Assembly (NCBI GenBank): GCA_026260175.1
Contig: JAKCWW010003119.1
Span: forward strand, 1 to 40,927
DNA from: Reticulitermes lucifugus
Taxonomy: Eukaryota; Arthropoda; Insecta; Blattodea; Rhinotermitidae
Direction of reading: 5' to 3'
DNA: 40,927 nucleotides
Positions 9,836 to 21,788 of the stretch are shown here, one piece after another (the first letter of the stretch is position 1; each line of letters starts with the position of its first letter). Made by a program: the position numbers and the translations under genes. A model generated the notes under the pieces. The model was not told the DNA's origin. It searched no databases and saw only the letters and a program-made list of their open reading frames with translations.

Positions 9836-10668
9836 CTAGAGCCTCGAATTAACGGACCTCTTATGTACTGGTTTCCGAAATAACGGACGAAATCTGTTAG
9901 TTGCGAAATTTTCGTCCGCAGTTGGAATATGTGAATTTAGCGGACTTGAATGTTAATTAGCGAAACAGCCGCTACGTGTCGGACAAGGACGCGCTCTCAA
10001 TTTTTGGTGACACTCGCGTGTAGGTGGTAGTGTATTGCACTTTTCATGAGCTGGATCGTGGATTTATTATGTTTATCTGAAATTTATTAAATTCCAATTA
10101 ACGGTGGCTTCCAGACAAAGTGAAGGTGCTGACAGGAAAAGTGTGGTTTTAAGCGTTTCTAAGAAACTAGAGCTTATAAAGACGTTGTAGTCAGGTGTGT
10201 CGGTTGCGCGTTTATGTGACGAGTTTGCTGTTAAGAAACAAACTGTTTCGGACATGCGTAGGGCTAAAGATAAACTAAGGGCTTATGCTCTAAAGTACAG
10301 TGTAGATTCTTCTCAGTCTAGCTCCTCAGTAGGTGCTAGGAAGCACATGAATGTGACTAGGGATAAAAACCTTGAGGAAGCAGTTTACAAATGGTGCATG
10401 CATGAGTGTTCGTCAGGTGTTGAGGTTCGTGGGGTGGAGCTCCATACAGCTGCTAATACACTGGCTAAGCGTTTGAACATAGAAAATATCAGGGCTAGTG
10501 ATGGTTGGCTGTGGAGATTCCGTAATCGTCATGGACTGGGTAATAGGAATTTACACAATGAAGGTGGGAGTGCTGAAACAGAAGATGTGGGGCCTTTTCG
10601 TTTAAAGTTCAATGACCTTATCAACAAAGGGAATATGCATTTATTTCAAATGTATAATGCTGACGAGA
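9836..10668 (+). mobile_element. Tigger/pogo-type DNA transposon, 5' part
   Basis: The left end reads CTAGAGCCTCGAATTAACGG, which fits the Tigger terminal inverted repeat style (CAG..., CTCGATTAACGGA) next to TA-rich sequence. A ~260-bp leader is followed by a broken transposase reading frame. The element stops abruptly at about 10668, where antisense LINE sequence begins. The right inverted repeat and the catalytic domain are missing. Confidence 0.72.
10101..10668 (+). pseudogene. Tigger/CENP-B-like transposase N-terminal fragment
   Basis: The frame starts with KLELIKTL then a TAG at 10188-10190, then VARLCDEFAVKKQTVSDMRR, a psq/CENP-B type N-terminal helix-turn-helix that reads like the DNA-binding start of Tigger transposases. 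A second HTH (Tc5/CENP-B type) is seen in ASDGWLWRFRNRHGLGNR. Translation stays open to MYNADE, the beginning of the DDE catalytic domain (YNADETGLxW in the family), where it is cut off. The first codon is ACG at 10101 where ATG would be expected, so the start is lost as well. About 190 codons of a roughly 450-600-residue protein remain. It cannot be active. Confidence 0.8.
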
Positions 10669-11102
10669 TGTATGTAGGATATTCCTCTCCTCCTTGACTC
10701 TGTGTAATACTTCTTCATTTCTCACGCGATTGGTCCAACTGATCTTCTCCATTCTTCTCCAGCATCACATTTGAAAACTTTCCAGATACTGCTGATCTAC
10801 TTTCCGAAGTGTCCACTTTTCAGCACCATACAAAGCTACGCTTCAAATGTAGCACTTATCTAGTTTCTTCCTTAAATTTAAGTCCAGTTTGCTGGTGAAA
10901 AGATTTTTCTTCTTGTTGAATGCTGCTTTAGCTATGGCAATTCTGGATTTAATTTCACGTGTTCACCTTGCATCATTTGTTATCATGCTGCCCAAATATT
11001 TGAAATATTTCACATTCTCAAATTGTTTTTGATCTATCATAATTTTTATTGGGGATGGTTTTTCATATTTACCATTGTGAAAATACCGGAACTGCATGTT
11101 CA
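10669..11102 (-). pseudogene. LINE reverse transcriptase C-terminal region
   Basis: Minus-strand translation, with one in-frame stop near 10965 and another near 10850, gives FKYLGSMITNDAR, REIKSRIAIAKAAFNKKK, then RRMEKISWTNRVRNEEVLHR and VKEERNILHT. This is the post-palm and connection part of an insect non-LTR retrotransposon RT. It is the same family as the 3' end at 37035-37301, which shares the YLGSMI-NDARCTRE block. It is truncated at both ends: nothing of the palm upstream of 11102, and it stops mid-protein at 10669 against the Tigger fragment. Confidence 0.78.
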
Positions 11103-12970
11103 CTTATAATTGTGTTGGATAGAGTTGTTATGATTTGAGCTTTCTTTAAGTCACGATCTCGAATTGTTCAATAGAAATATCAAGTGGTGCATTCAAGTTC
11201 AAAGTCACGTTGTAGTCAAGACTTCAATATTCGAAACGCCAGGCGGATAAAAAAAGGGAAGTAAAGACTTGCATAGCCGTTGATGGTGTTGGCTTTTGAT
11301 GAAAAATAACATTTTTCTTTCACTTTCGTGGGGTGGGGTGTGGAACGAGTGGGCTTGAAGGAAAGGTTTCAAGTGGAATGGGTAAACTCTCCGTGTCAAT
11401 AGCGCTCCAATATGTCACCTAAAGTGCTGTGGCTTCAAGAAAATGGGGGGGGGGTCTTTCCTTCATTTCATGCTTGCTTCTTTTATTTCCACCTTTTTTT
11501 GTCTCTTTTAAAAATATTTTCCTCTCCTTCTACAGGCCTTTATATGGAACCAGGAAATAGTTTTTGCATGAGAAAAGGGCAAATATCCTTGGCGAATATT
11601 TTGGACATAGAATAAATTATTGAATAAATTAGCCGAACGGAAAATACTTAACTGGTCAGTTCTGACCAATACTTTGAATATTCTAGTTTGTCACCGTCAA
11701 TATTAATTTTTATATAAACGCATGATTAGAATGTACTCTATCAGTTTTAATTATTTTAACTTATCAACCTACCAGCAAATGCACTGCTTTCAAAAACTTT
11801 CTTTAGGCTTCCTAGGCCTATTTACACTTTTCGCTGTCCAACTACGGCAGTTCGTGTCTTAATTTGCTGCGTTCGACTGAGTTTCGTTTCGAAACATATG
11901 GAAGTATAAAGTTTCTTTTCACGACTAATTGTTATGTCCAGGGATTATATACTTCCCATTTGTGACAGGAGATAAGGTTGCTGAAAAGTGTAGAGGTAGG
12001 ACAACTAGCTCTTTTTAAACATTAGATTTTATTAAAAAATGGGATTTATTTTTTTCATGGTTGTATAGAATTAATCACTTTTTCACTTATAACAATCACA
12101 GTTACGATAAATTAACACAAGCAATACACAGTGAGACAGCATATGCACTTTACTACGACCGGTACTCGAAAAAATTTTTGGTAGGAAGAAATTCAGCTGA
12201 GATGGCAAATGAAGTAATAAATATTTCCTTCCAAAATTGTGGATATTTATGCCGCGTTTTGTAACATGGTAAACAGAGAAAGAAAGGCGTAAATGCAAAT
12301 TCCGTGCTTTGAGATGGATCACTCAACTGAAGAGATTGGAGAGACACGAAGCCATATTCAGATCGACCGCTTCAATTTAATGTTTTATGATGGTGGAATG
12401 AAGAACTGAAGGAAAATTGGCGAACTAGAAGAATATCATATTTGTTAATATTAAATGTAGTGCTATTCAAAAGAACAGGGAGAGAGTATTCGGTATGGCA
12501 ATTATGCTAAGCGTAGTACAAACTGAATCAGATGCAAGAGAGTTTTATCTTTCCCAAAACGTCTGGACCGGGTCTGGGCCCACCCAGCCCCCTATTCATT
12601 GCTTACCTGGTGCTCTTTCTTCAGACTAAATCGGCCTGAAAAAAAGTGTCCACCTACCCCTACCTAGTGCCAAAGTTAAGAATAACTGGAGCCATATTCC
12701 ATTCTCCAATATGACTTCATGTCATGTACAGGGACAACGCTCTTTTACTTTATTAAATTAATTAACAAAAGTGCACTTCTATTATATATAGTTTTGTGAA
12801 AATCCAAATTATTCTACAATACCTCCAAGGACCCCTAGTAAAATATTTCATCAAAATTGGTCCAAAATATCTCAACTTGAAACATGCGGAGTAGATTACA
12901 TGTGTAATCTTCACCACATGCATTAATTCTCTTGTTTCGTGCAAAGAAGGCATTAAAATTCTCAACACTT
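11103..12970. other. Unassigned sequence (~1.9 kb)
   Basis: A G run lies at about 11446-11455 and a GC-richer patch at about 12560-12600 (GGTCTGGGCCCACCCAGCCC). No coding region or repeat match that I can support. Confidence 0.4.
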
Positions 12971-12976
12971 AGGCGT

Positions 12977-13210
12977 GATTTCAGGCTTCCGCCGCTGTGA
13001 AAATGAGATCTGCGCTGTTTTGGCATGTTACACAGCGTATAATGGTAGTTACCTACCTTTTGAAACAACTTATCGGTCTCATTTTCAGGGGTCAAGCAGC
13101 CCAAGATTCTTCTTGGACTGCTTTACTCTTAAAGATGGAACGGATAGGTTGTCCCGAAAGGTCGCTAAGAAACAACCATTCTGCGCTGCGTAAGATCCCA
13201 AAAGAGCGCA
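12977..13210. mobile_element. Palindromic PLE-LTR-like element, locus 2 (old)
   Basis: It starts with the terminal block GATTTCAGGCTTCCGCCGC, then inverted arms of about 13011-13106 and 13111-13210 around a 4-nt centre. The arms are much more diverged than at locus 1. The left arm, read on the minus strand, keeps CCCCTGAAAATGAGACC; the right arm reads TTAAAGATGG and later TGTCCCGAAAGGTCG, so the ribozyme-like string is eroded in both. The right arm lacks the terminal block. No clear TSD. Confidence 0.68.
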
Positions 13211-13397
13211 AGTTTCAATACTCTCCTGAATAGTTATTTCAGTTTTCTTGCATTGTTGTTGTGATGACGAGAAATAAAGACGAAATACATACAAGTACTA
13301 ATGTTGAACAGTGCCGTATTTTAGGATGTGGTACAGCGAAGCCTGCTGGGAATTTACAAACCTTTTGAAAGAAATTGATGCCTTTATAATTCTTCTT

Positions 13398-13440
13398 CCC
13401 TGAAGATGGCGACAGCAATTTTATCCGAAGTGTTGGTACC
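13398..13440 (+). ncRNA. Decayed hammerhead-like motif (PLE family B)
   Basis: CCCTGAAGATGG, a ~17-nt spacer, then CCGAAGTGTTGGTACC. The first core box is intact (CTGAAGA). The second reads GAAGTGTTGG where the family has GAAACGTTGG, and stem II no longer pairs well. It is likely the remnant of a PLE terminus; no other PLE part is seen here. Confidence 0.45.
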
Positions 13441-13444
13441 CGTC

Positions 13445-14445
13445 TATCAAATGGCATGCTGCCACATTCCAGAATACACCATTCATCATTTTCAGAGCCG
13501 TGAATACTTCAAGCGTCATATGATCTAAATACAATAAGATATTTTTGCTGAAAATATGGTTTTGTCGTGGGCTTATGATGTCATATTTACATATGAGGCA
13601 CGATGCTGGAGGTCGTCTAATCCGCTTCTTCGTTGTTCTTTATTTGGACAATGCATCTTCGCGACCGGTCATATTTCTGAAACGAAGTTACTTCATATAT
13701 AATAGGCTCTACGCTCGTATGTTTCACTGAAAGTAATAGAATTCAGAGCTTCATTGATCTCGCACATTTTCCTTTCACGGCGTATGAAATCAACAGAATT
13801 GAGATATGAGTAGAACTGCTGTAAATCGACACTCAGAATCATCCAAATAAATAACTGTGAATGTTCTTACTCTCTGAAATAAAAAGTATGCTACATGCAT
13901 ACTTCTATATAAATAAACAATAGGTGGATCAACCGTACTCTACTTGGTTTAGTCAGTCAATACACGTATAGAAATTTCCTTATATTTGTAAAACATAAAC
14001 TTTTATTTCTTCCTTCACAAATCCGTTTACTGTTTACTGTTCTGAATAGGAAGAATACGGTCAACTTTTTCAAACAATTTTTCCCCAGGATCATTTTCAT
14101 ATTACGTCCAAACGAACTGAATTTCCGAAGTGGATTCTTTCCGACTGAAGTTTTGAAGGAATTTCATATCTCTCTTATGCACCCTACATACTCCGCTTAT
14201 CTCGTATTTCTAGACTTAATAATGACCCTAATAATTTCTGATGTAGCGCAAATTTTGAAACTGCACAACATATAGATTTACCAGCTTAACGTGCAAGAAA
14301 TCTGAATTTCGTCATAGAATGAGAAATTCTAAAATGCACACGCAGGTCTAGCCTAAATGTATGTGGCCTTGAATAATGTAGCTAAAAATAAGTATCAGTG
14401 GCTGGGTGCAACTGTCCTTGTGCACAACGTGAAGGCGTATGTGGG
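13445..14445. other. Unassigned AT-rich sequence
   Basis: No gene or repeat that I can support. Confidence 0.4.
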
Positions 14446-14449
14446 GGTG

Positions 14450-14645
14450 GAGTTTTGGCTGTACTCATTATTAACCTCGGCTTTATTTGGAGGTGAGTGG
14501 ATACCTTCACGTCCGCACCTCTTGGTGGTCCCCAGAGCCGGCCTGCAATATTTACAGAACATATAATATTTTTGGTACTGCCGGAAATCAAACCACGAAT
14601 ACTCACACGCACAGATCGTAGTTTAGTCACTACACCGATTTTGCA
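14450..14645 (-). repeat. tRNA-derived SINE, family 2 (second copy)
   Basis: Minus strand: an A-box-like GGTGTAGTGACTAAACT near 14620-14637, a B-box-like GGTTTGATTTCC near 14583-14596, and a tail with GCCGAGGTTAATAATGAGTA near 14462-14482. It matches the copy at 2225-2510 at head and tail, with a shorter body. Confidence 0.65.
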
Positions 14646-14649
14646 GTCT

Positions 14650-15878
14650 TTAAAAGAAAATAAATTTTGTGAATGGCTGAGCGACTGTTATCCTTTAAGA
14701 AGTTATTTGCCCGCTGGATTTGGTTAAAAATGAAAGCATAGCATAAACACTTATTACAGAATGAAGATTACGGTTCACGACCATTGTCCGCAACATCCGT
14801 ATTTGTAATTCAGAAAACACCTTTTTATTAAAAAAGCAAAAATTTGCTTACTTGGATAAAGCTATATGGTAGGATCCTCCTTTGTTGACCCAATATTTTA
14901 AGAAGGCATTCCAGCAAAGACGACAAAAAAGAAAAAAGATTTACTTTATATATCTTTCTAATTGAGTGTATGGATTTAGGTTTCTTTGTTGGACAGATGG
15001 ATAAGTGGAAAGCCCATTCAAAACATTGCGCCTCTTTCTTCCTATGTATTTTGCAGTTTTGTCATGGATTGGTTCGTCTTGTCCAGCTCAGAACTAAAGC
15101 TCACCCATTACGTCGTTCTAACATAAAAGGCGAAAGCATACATCCGCCTTTAAATAAACGGTTTCTCCTTGTATGCCAGTCTGCCGGGAAGAATGCATTA
15201 CAAGGCTTTGTATTATTTCTTTATTAGTGGTATACTATATGTGGTGATGGTGTTACGATCTCACGGGGCCGTGTGACATTCATCTGCTCTTGGGGTGGGT
15301 ATGGAGGAGGTATATTACATTAAACATTACGTGCCAAAGGATGGTGTCCTGTGTGTTAAGAACACTAAATAGGCCTAAATAATGAAGTCTTGTTTGATTA
15401 ATCCTTGTAAAGCACCATGCGTAAATATTACCTGAACTCACGCTGCTGGAACAAGGGTTGTGGGTCACGGTATCTGTAACAAATTTACAGTTGTCAACAA
15501 GCACTAAGAACACAAATACATAAAAATAAAAGGAATATATATAAATATATAATTTGTGGTGCTTTAAATAAATTTTGCTTTATGAGTGAAGTATATAAAC
15601 CAATAGACAACATCACAACTAACATGTTTGGAAGGATGAGATATTTATATACATGTGCTATTCAGATTATGGAGATGATGTTAGGACACACAGTAATCCT
15701 AACACCTAAATCCAATTTGAATGTACAGTTAACAGTCTGAGACATTCAGTAGCAAAATAAACTATACTGCATTATCTCGCATTTTTTATTAGAACTACCT
15801 AACACTCCAATGACATACTAAGACTATTTGGTTTTTTATTGCAAAATTTCTAGACTTCTCAGTCACTGGCCGACACTT
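14650..15878. other. Unassigned sequence
   Basis: No recognisable gene. An 85-codon open stretch at 14970-15227 has no domain that I can name. Confidence 0.4.
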
Positions 15879-15880
15879 AA

Positions 15881-15955
15881 TTAATACACAAGTGTATGTT
15901 TATTCAACACATATCATGCCCAACAAGTTACATTACATACGTTAACTTGGCGATG
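15881..15955 (+). repeat. Half copy of foldback MITE
   Basis: TAATACACAAGTGTATGTTT and the following ~55 bases match the left arm of the MITE at 16038-16197, including CAAGTTACATTACATA and GTTAACTTGGCGA. The right arm is missing. Confidence 0.7.
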
Positions 15956-16037
15956 TATAGTTTCCTTTTTAAATTCTTGTAACCAAGGATATGTGCTTGA
16001 TTAGCATCAATAATCTTGATACGGACAATCCTCGTTG

Positions 16038-16197
16038 GTGTATTATTCACAAGTGTATGTTTATACAACTCTTCAGTTACACCCAGCAAGTTATATTACA
16101 TAGGTTAACTTGACGAGTTTACCAAGTTAGCGTGTGTAATGTTACTCGTTTGGTGCGATTGAAGAGTTGAATAAACATACACTTATGATTAATACAC
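16038..16197. mobile_element. Foldback MITE with ~70-bp inverted arms
   Basis: The left arm begins GTGTATTATTCACAAGTGTA and the right arm ends as its inverse, ...CACTTATGATTAATACAC. The arms pair, with mismatches, through the CAACTCTTCA block and on to the GTTAACTTG / CCAAGTTAG region, leaving a centre of under ~15 nt near 16116-16128. About 160 bp with no coding capacity: a typical non-autonomous DNA element. No autonomous partner is present, so the superfamily is unknown. Confidence 0.7.
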
Positions 16198-16420
16198 AAA
16201 CGGGGATGTTCTACAACAAGAGTTACTTAATTTATAATTTTATATGTACCAACGTTTTCGTAGAGTTGATACATACAAAATTTTAGTCTTGGAAACCTAA
16301 GAGAGAATTTCGATTAGAAGACTTGGCTTATCATTTTCGAGAAGAGTGCTAATATAAGCCTCAAAGAAATAGGATTTGTTGGGAATAGACTTGACACCGC
16401 GTAATTTGGTTTGCAGATAT

Positions 16421-16456
16421 CAACGTTTCAACGACTATGCTGCCTCCGTCTTTAGG
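16421..16456 (-). ncRNA. Decayed hammerhead-like motif (PLE family B)
   Basis: Minus strand: CCTAAAGACGGAGGC, a spacer, then CGTTGAAACGTTGATATCTG and CAAACC. The second core box GAAAC is intact; the first reads CTAAAGA in place of CTGAAGA. The downstream words GTTGATATCTGCAAAC match the motif at 24315. Confidence 0.45.
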
Positions 16457-16459
16457 TTA

Positions 16460-18765
16460 AATGTGTAAGCCGCAAGGGAAACTGTGATACAGGTACGAGT
16501 GTCGGGAAAGGGGAAGAAGATCTGTGGCTGCGAGAGAGCTGATAGTAGATAGCAGCCCATGAATGGAAACGTACCAACAAGGAATGGGGTCAAGAAGCGT
16601 CCTGAGTGAGAAATGCTGATATATTTTCCCAAAAAACACGGTGTCACATACTTGCCTACTTTCCTCTGTTTGATAATAATCATGTCTGAGTTTCCCACAA
16701 AATTGTTTTTCCTCGCTGGCTCAATAGAGAATACCTAAATATGTTATGAAATATACTCCATACTCTTGTCAGCACGAAAGGTAGCCACGGCTGTTAAATG
16801 GATGCCTAGTATTCGGTACAGTTTTCAATGCGATTCGAACCCTCTCTCAATCTTCTTTTAAAGTACATGAATATAAATTGTAACTTCTTCATTTGAGTGT
16901 TATTTTATCTGTAAATTTTAGTTACTATGTTGTAAGCGACCAGGGTTCGTAGTTCAAGCTCGGACTGAGCTTCAAGTAGATGAGACAATGAACCGATTTT
17001 TCGCTATGGACCAATTTATGTAATGACACCAATTAAATAAAAATTGCACTATTCAAAATTTGGAATGCGCGGAGGAGTTTAACAGTTACAACTTCTAATT
17101 ACCTTCCGCACTTAAGCCTAGTATGTCAGTAGGATGGGTAGAGGTCTAACACACCTCATTTTTATTAGAGGCTTAAAATCCCTTCATTGTTATAGTGACA
17201 GGTGGTTGTAAGCAGGTAAATGATTCTTTTTTCGGAAAGATATATTCGGACTGGCTTTCCTGCAGGCTAGTTGTTTTCAAGACAAAGGGAGGGACATTCC
17301 AAAATCGTGGCACTGTAATATTTGGCTTCACTGAGGGTAGTACGGAAACAAATGCGGTGTGGTGCAGTTTACACCCTATCAGCATTCATATTAAGCGATC
17401 TTAAGTTTTTCATGACTGCAGTTTTCGAATTGTTGAAACAGTAACTGTAATGTTGTTAATTCGGAAACAAAAGCAAGCTCTGTGATCGCTAAAATATTGT
17501 AATAGTGATTGTCCAAGTGACTTCATATCCCCCGCATATTCCTTGCGAAGGATTCGTGCTAACCGATGAGCATATAGCAGTACTGTAACCGTGATTCGGG
17601 CAGTTTTAATGTGGGCGGTTAAAATATATTTTTATACTGTCAAGAAGACCGAGAAAAGGCTGGGATAAAATGTAAGCAGCATTCTGATCACATACTTGAA
17701 TGAAGATCACAAAAAAATTGCTTTGATCAAGTTAGAAGGACCCCATGAAATACATAGACAAATTTTCGAATAAAAGCGAAGAGGTTTCTGATCCAAATGC
17801 CCAGACTCATTCTATGTTACATCCTAACAAAGAATAATCCGAGTCCTAAATGCACAACAAAATCCCATTCGTTTTCCTGTAGTTACAATAAGGTACATAG
17901 TCATGTGTAGCCTTTACCGAATATCCTGTGGTACAATCGTAATTTTTCATCGGAAGTAATGTGAGAACCATAATTGATCGCTCTTGTTTTCAGTGCGGAA
18001 TATAATACGCACATTAACCACTGCTATCGTTGGAGGTCTAATAAATACGGACGTTAAAATATGATGCAATAGAGCCTACCTATGTCCTTTATCGTGGGAC
18101 TCGTTTTATCCCCACCTCCTTCATTATCGTCCAATACACCGTGTACTAATTGTAAAGTAATGGATCGGATTTGAATTTTGATTTTAATTATGAAGTTATA
18201 TACAGTAATATTTCATACTTATTTTCTGTGCTCAGTGACGTTTGCTCTTTTAGCGGCGGAAGGGTGGGATTTAAACACAATACGTAATATACAATGGCAA
18301 TAGTAGATCAATTCTTTCACTGGAATTGTCCAAACTCAAGAGAATCGGGATTATTAATAGGGCATAATGGCCTGTGTGTTTGTTTAGTTTCGTGTAACAT
18401 TACTTAGGTTTGTTTTAAATTTGATTCGTTCCCTTCCATGTGCAAAATATGACAGCAGCTACTGTGTTTGTGATTTAGTTTTCACACAGCCTAATTTTAA
18501 AAAGAATTACAAAATGTGCACTGATGTAGTTGTTAGTAGCCCTAGTTCGTATCTGGGAGTTTCCAAGTTCTAATACCGAATGAGTGGCTGTCTATTCTGA
18601 AATATATGTTGTGATTTTCTAACCCCTTTAGAAAAATTGCCTGCACAGTACCTAAATCACCTGCAGATTTCGTCTGCCTCTTTTACATACCTTTATTCAG
18701 ACTTGTCTTGCTGTGTAACACTATATTATTGTGGCTTATGGAATTGTATAATTGTTGGTAAATAA
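16460..18765. other. Unassigned AT-rich sequence (~2.3 kb)
   Basis: Short ORFs only, the longest 87 codons on the minus strand at 16435-16698, with no recognisable family. No repeat shared with the rest of the window. Confidence 0.4.
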
Positions 18766-19186
18766 TCATTAAGTAACCTTGATTTCAGGCTTCCGCCGCG
18801 ATGTTGATGAAATCTGCGGTCTTCTGGGGTATCACACGGCGTCGTGTGGTAATTGTTTATTGACATTTCGGGAAAACGTATCAGCCCCATCTTCACGGGT
18901 CAAGAGTCCGAGTAGGAAAGAAAGCCATCCTATATCGTAGATTCTGAAAAGTAGGGCGGGGTAGCAATGCGTATGATGTGATGAACCTATTGGCTCTCAT
19001 CACATCATACGTATTGATAATCCGTCGTACTTTCCAGAATCTACGTTATAGGCTGGCTTTCTTTCCTACTCGGACTCTTGACCCGTGANGATGGGNCCNA
19101 TACGTTGTCCCGAAACGTCGATAAACAATTACCACACGACGCCGCGTAATACCCCAGAAGACCGCAGATTTAATAATTAAGTAATC
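18766..19186. mobile_element. Palindromic PLE-LTR-like element, locus 3 (longest arms)
   Basis: Imperfect 13-bp direct repeats flank it (TCATTAAGTAACC at 18766-18778, TAATTAAGTAATC at 19174-19186). The left arm with terminal block starts at 18781 (GATTTCAGGCTTCCGCCGCG). The arms 18810-18984 and 18997-19171 are 175 bp each, roughly 90% identical by eye, with a 12-nt spacer. The outer 95 bp of each arm is the locus-1 arm; the inner ~80 bp is extra sequence. The right arm stops at CGCAGATTT without the terminal block. Three N characters (19089, 19096, 19099) fall in the right-arm ribozyme-like string. Confidence 0.8.
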
Positions 19187-19189
19187 AGG

Positions 19190-21785
19190 CACTGTAATAA
19201 TATAATACCACATTATATGATGTAGTCCTTATTATACCAAACGCAAGGTCGGTTTCAACACAATTATCAATATCCACTATACTTTTCACACTTATTCATT
19301 TACAGGCAAAAGTATTTGGCTCAAGTAACCGCTTAGTCTATGAAAAGAGAATGACTTCAATCTGTAACATTAGTACCTTAGATTTTATGAATGGCAGCAA
19401 AAACATCGTAGAATTTTGTATGACAAAACTCATGATTTAAACTATGAAATATGAGATGGTAGCGACAAGTGAAACTCTAAGGGGAAGAAACGAAATACAG
19501 AATCCCAGAACCTTTAAAACAGCGCAGGGTAGAATAACAGAATATATCATTTCTTCAATGTTTGTGGTAAGAAAGACGAGAAGGCGTGCAAGCATACAAT
19601 ATTACATTAAGACCTACATAACATTTTATTTTATATTAATGCTTGAACACGAAAAGTTTACATTACGTCCTACAATTTCGCAAATGAAATTTTCAATGTG
19701 ACTTGTTACGTCCTCGGTGTAGGCTAATGAACGATTTCACGTATGTCTGTCCGTTGAGTAAGGGTTACAGAAATATGACCATGACTTTTTACGATAAATA
19801 AAGTGTAAGTGTCAAATTCGAACCTACCATTATCACTGGAGAAATCCCTTCTATCTTCAACTTTAATGACAAGAACCACGCGTGTTTTTGAGTAAAGCTC
19901 GTGAGGTATAACCATGTCACAATATTATGTTGAGGATTGATTATATGTTCGATGTTTATTTATGGTTTCATTTCATTAAATTGAAATCATAGCAAATGTG
20001 TATCATATTTCCTGCTGCTAATTGGTGTGTTAAAATCGATAGCCCTCTCTTGGATTTCACAATTTGCTCCTGACTCTGGTTTAATTTATAAAACGAATGA
20101 ACTCTATTTCCGAAAGATTACTAATCAGACTGAAATAATTACAGGAAATTTATTAATTAACTTTACTAAAATTATCTTCATTTATTTATGAATTAGTTGT
20201 TGCGTAACCTAAAACAGTAGAAATAAATTTTAAATTTGGAATTTGGTTTTGGAATCCATCTAGCCTCAGATCACTTCCATAAATAAAGTGACATGATCTT
20301 GATGCTCCGTGTTCAATAAACACGCACCCCGTACACCTTCTTGATCGTAGCATCTTGATCAGGCTCGGAGGAATTCTAGATATCATGGAACTTAAAAAAC
20401 TGTAGAAATGTCCATGTAGCTAAAATTCTATCCGTCCGTTCCTCCATGTTTCTCTCAAACGCTACATAAAAAATGGCACACATAGAGAATATTCCTGTTG
20501 GAGAGACAGCGCTAGGAAAATTATTGACTTTCCCATTTTTAAATTAGACACAGAATGACCAAGAAAATGTTGCTCTTAATTATCGAGTGAAATGTGTTAT
20601 TACTCTGTATCACTGGGTAATTATAGAGAGTTTTCTTTTTCCTGTTTGACTAACAAGGGCTGGCCCAACCCTCCGCCCGACGCTCTGCCAGTGTGAGTCC
20701 TTCGCCGCATCTCGGGGAGGTTTAACAGTAGATGACGGGAGCTAGACAAAGGAGCGACGGGCCGGCGCTTATCAGTCAAGCAGGAATAGATACACCCTAT
20801 ATTTCAAAAAGTTTTGAAGAATCGTAGTGCCTTCATCTTCGAAGTACAGCCATAAAGTGGTCCAAGTCTGTTGGAGTGATTGGTCCTAAAGTCACAGGCA
20901 TCACGTTCATTCGAAATATCAGGAACTTTTTGCACATCGACACGGCATAACTTCCCAGAAAACTTGAATTTTCAGTACAAACCGCTGTGAGAACCTCACG
21001 TCTCTCAAAGTTTCAATCAGTTCTTTTTAAACATTACGTAGCAGAAAAATGATAAATGCAGGAATCACGACTTTCTCTTAGTGAGAAAACTTCGGGGAAA
21101 AAACTTGTTTTCATTTTCCAACAAAAAGGTATAAATGCCGAAAATATTACTTTTTACTGCAATATGAAAAGTGCACTATACCATGATTTTATAAACCGAA
21201 AGTTTTTCTTTGTATTCAAAATTCTCAGTGTGAAGAAGTTTAAGAAGATGAAAAATGTGTCGCACATTCTTGAGGTTATCAAGCACCGATTTTATTGCCT
21301 TCTATGATGCTTAGAGCAACAGACTCATAAATTCATCCTGAATTTGTGAGATTTCAACATGTCACAGAAGTGAATATCCCATGAGAATGGAATCAAGAGG
21401 CTTCTATGAAACACTGATAACTGTGTGCCAAATAACTCATGTTATTTCCTCTATTTTAAGTTCAATATCCTCTTCAACGTCCTCTTGTTATTAATGCAGG
21501 TTAAAACTACCACACCAGATAAGAAAAGAAGACATGAGTTTCCCTTCCTTGCCGTCAAGATATCTTTGTACATCTGCCACACAACATGGCAGAGGACTTT
21601 ATTTAATTACTGCTATTTTGCCTGTTATTTTGCATGGACCTTAATATTCTTTGCCGAAGGAAGATCATGTGCCCAGCAATGAATATCTGCCGTTTAATCT
21701 AAGCCAAAATATCATGCAATATACTGTTATAAACTATTATATTAAATATTAACTAATTAGACTGTTTTAAATAAAAATGACATAA
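19190..21785. other. Unassigned sequence (~2.6 kb)
   Basis: Mostly AT-rich with no gene. At 20660-20775 there is a GC-rich patch (GGCTGGCCCAACCCTCCGCC and surroundings) unlike its neighbours; it could be the edge of an unrecognised repeat. Confidence 0.4.
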
Positions 21786-21788
21786 AAT

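Noticed and set aside
16825..16860. A B-box-like GATTCGAACCC suggesting a minus-strand tRNA or SINE
   Set aside because: No A box at the expected distance and no tRNA-like folding.
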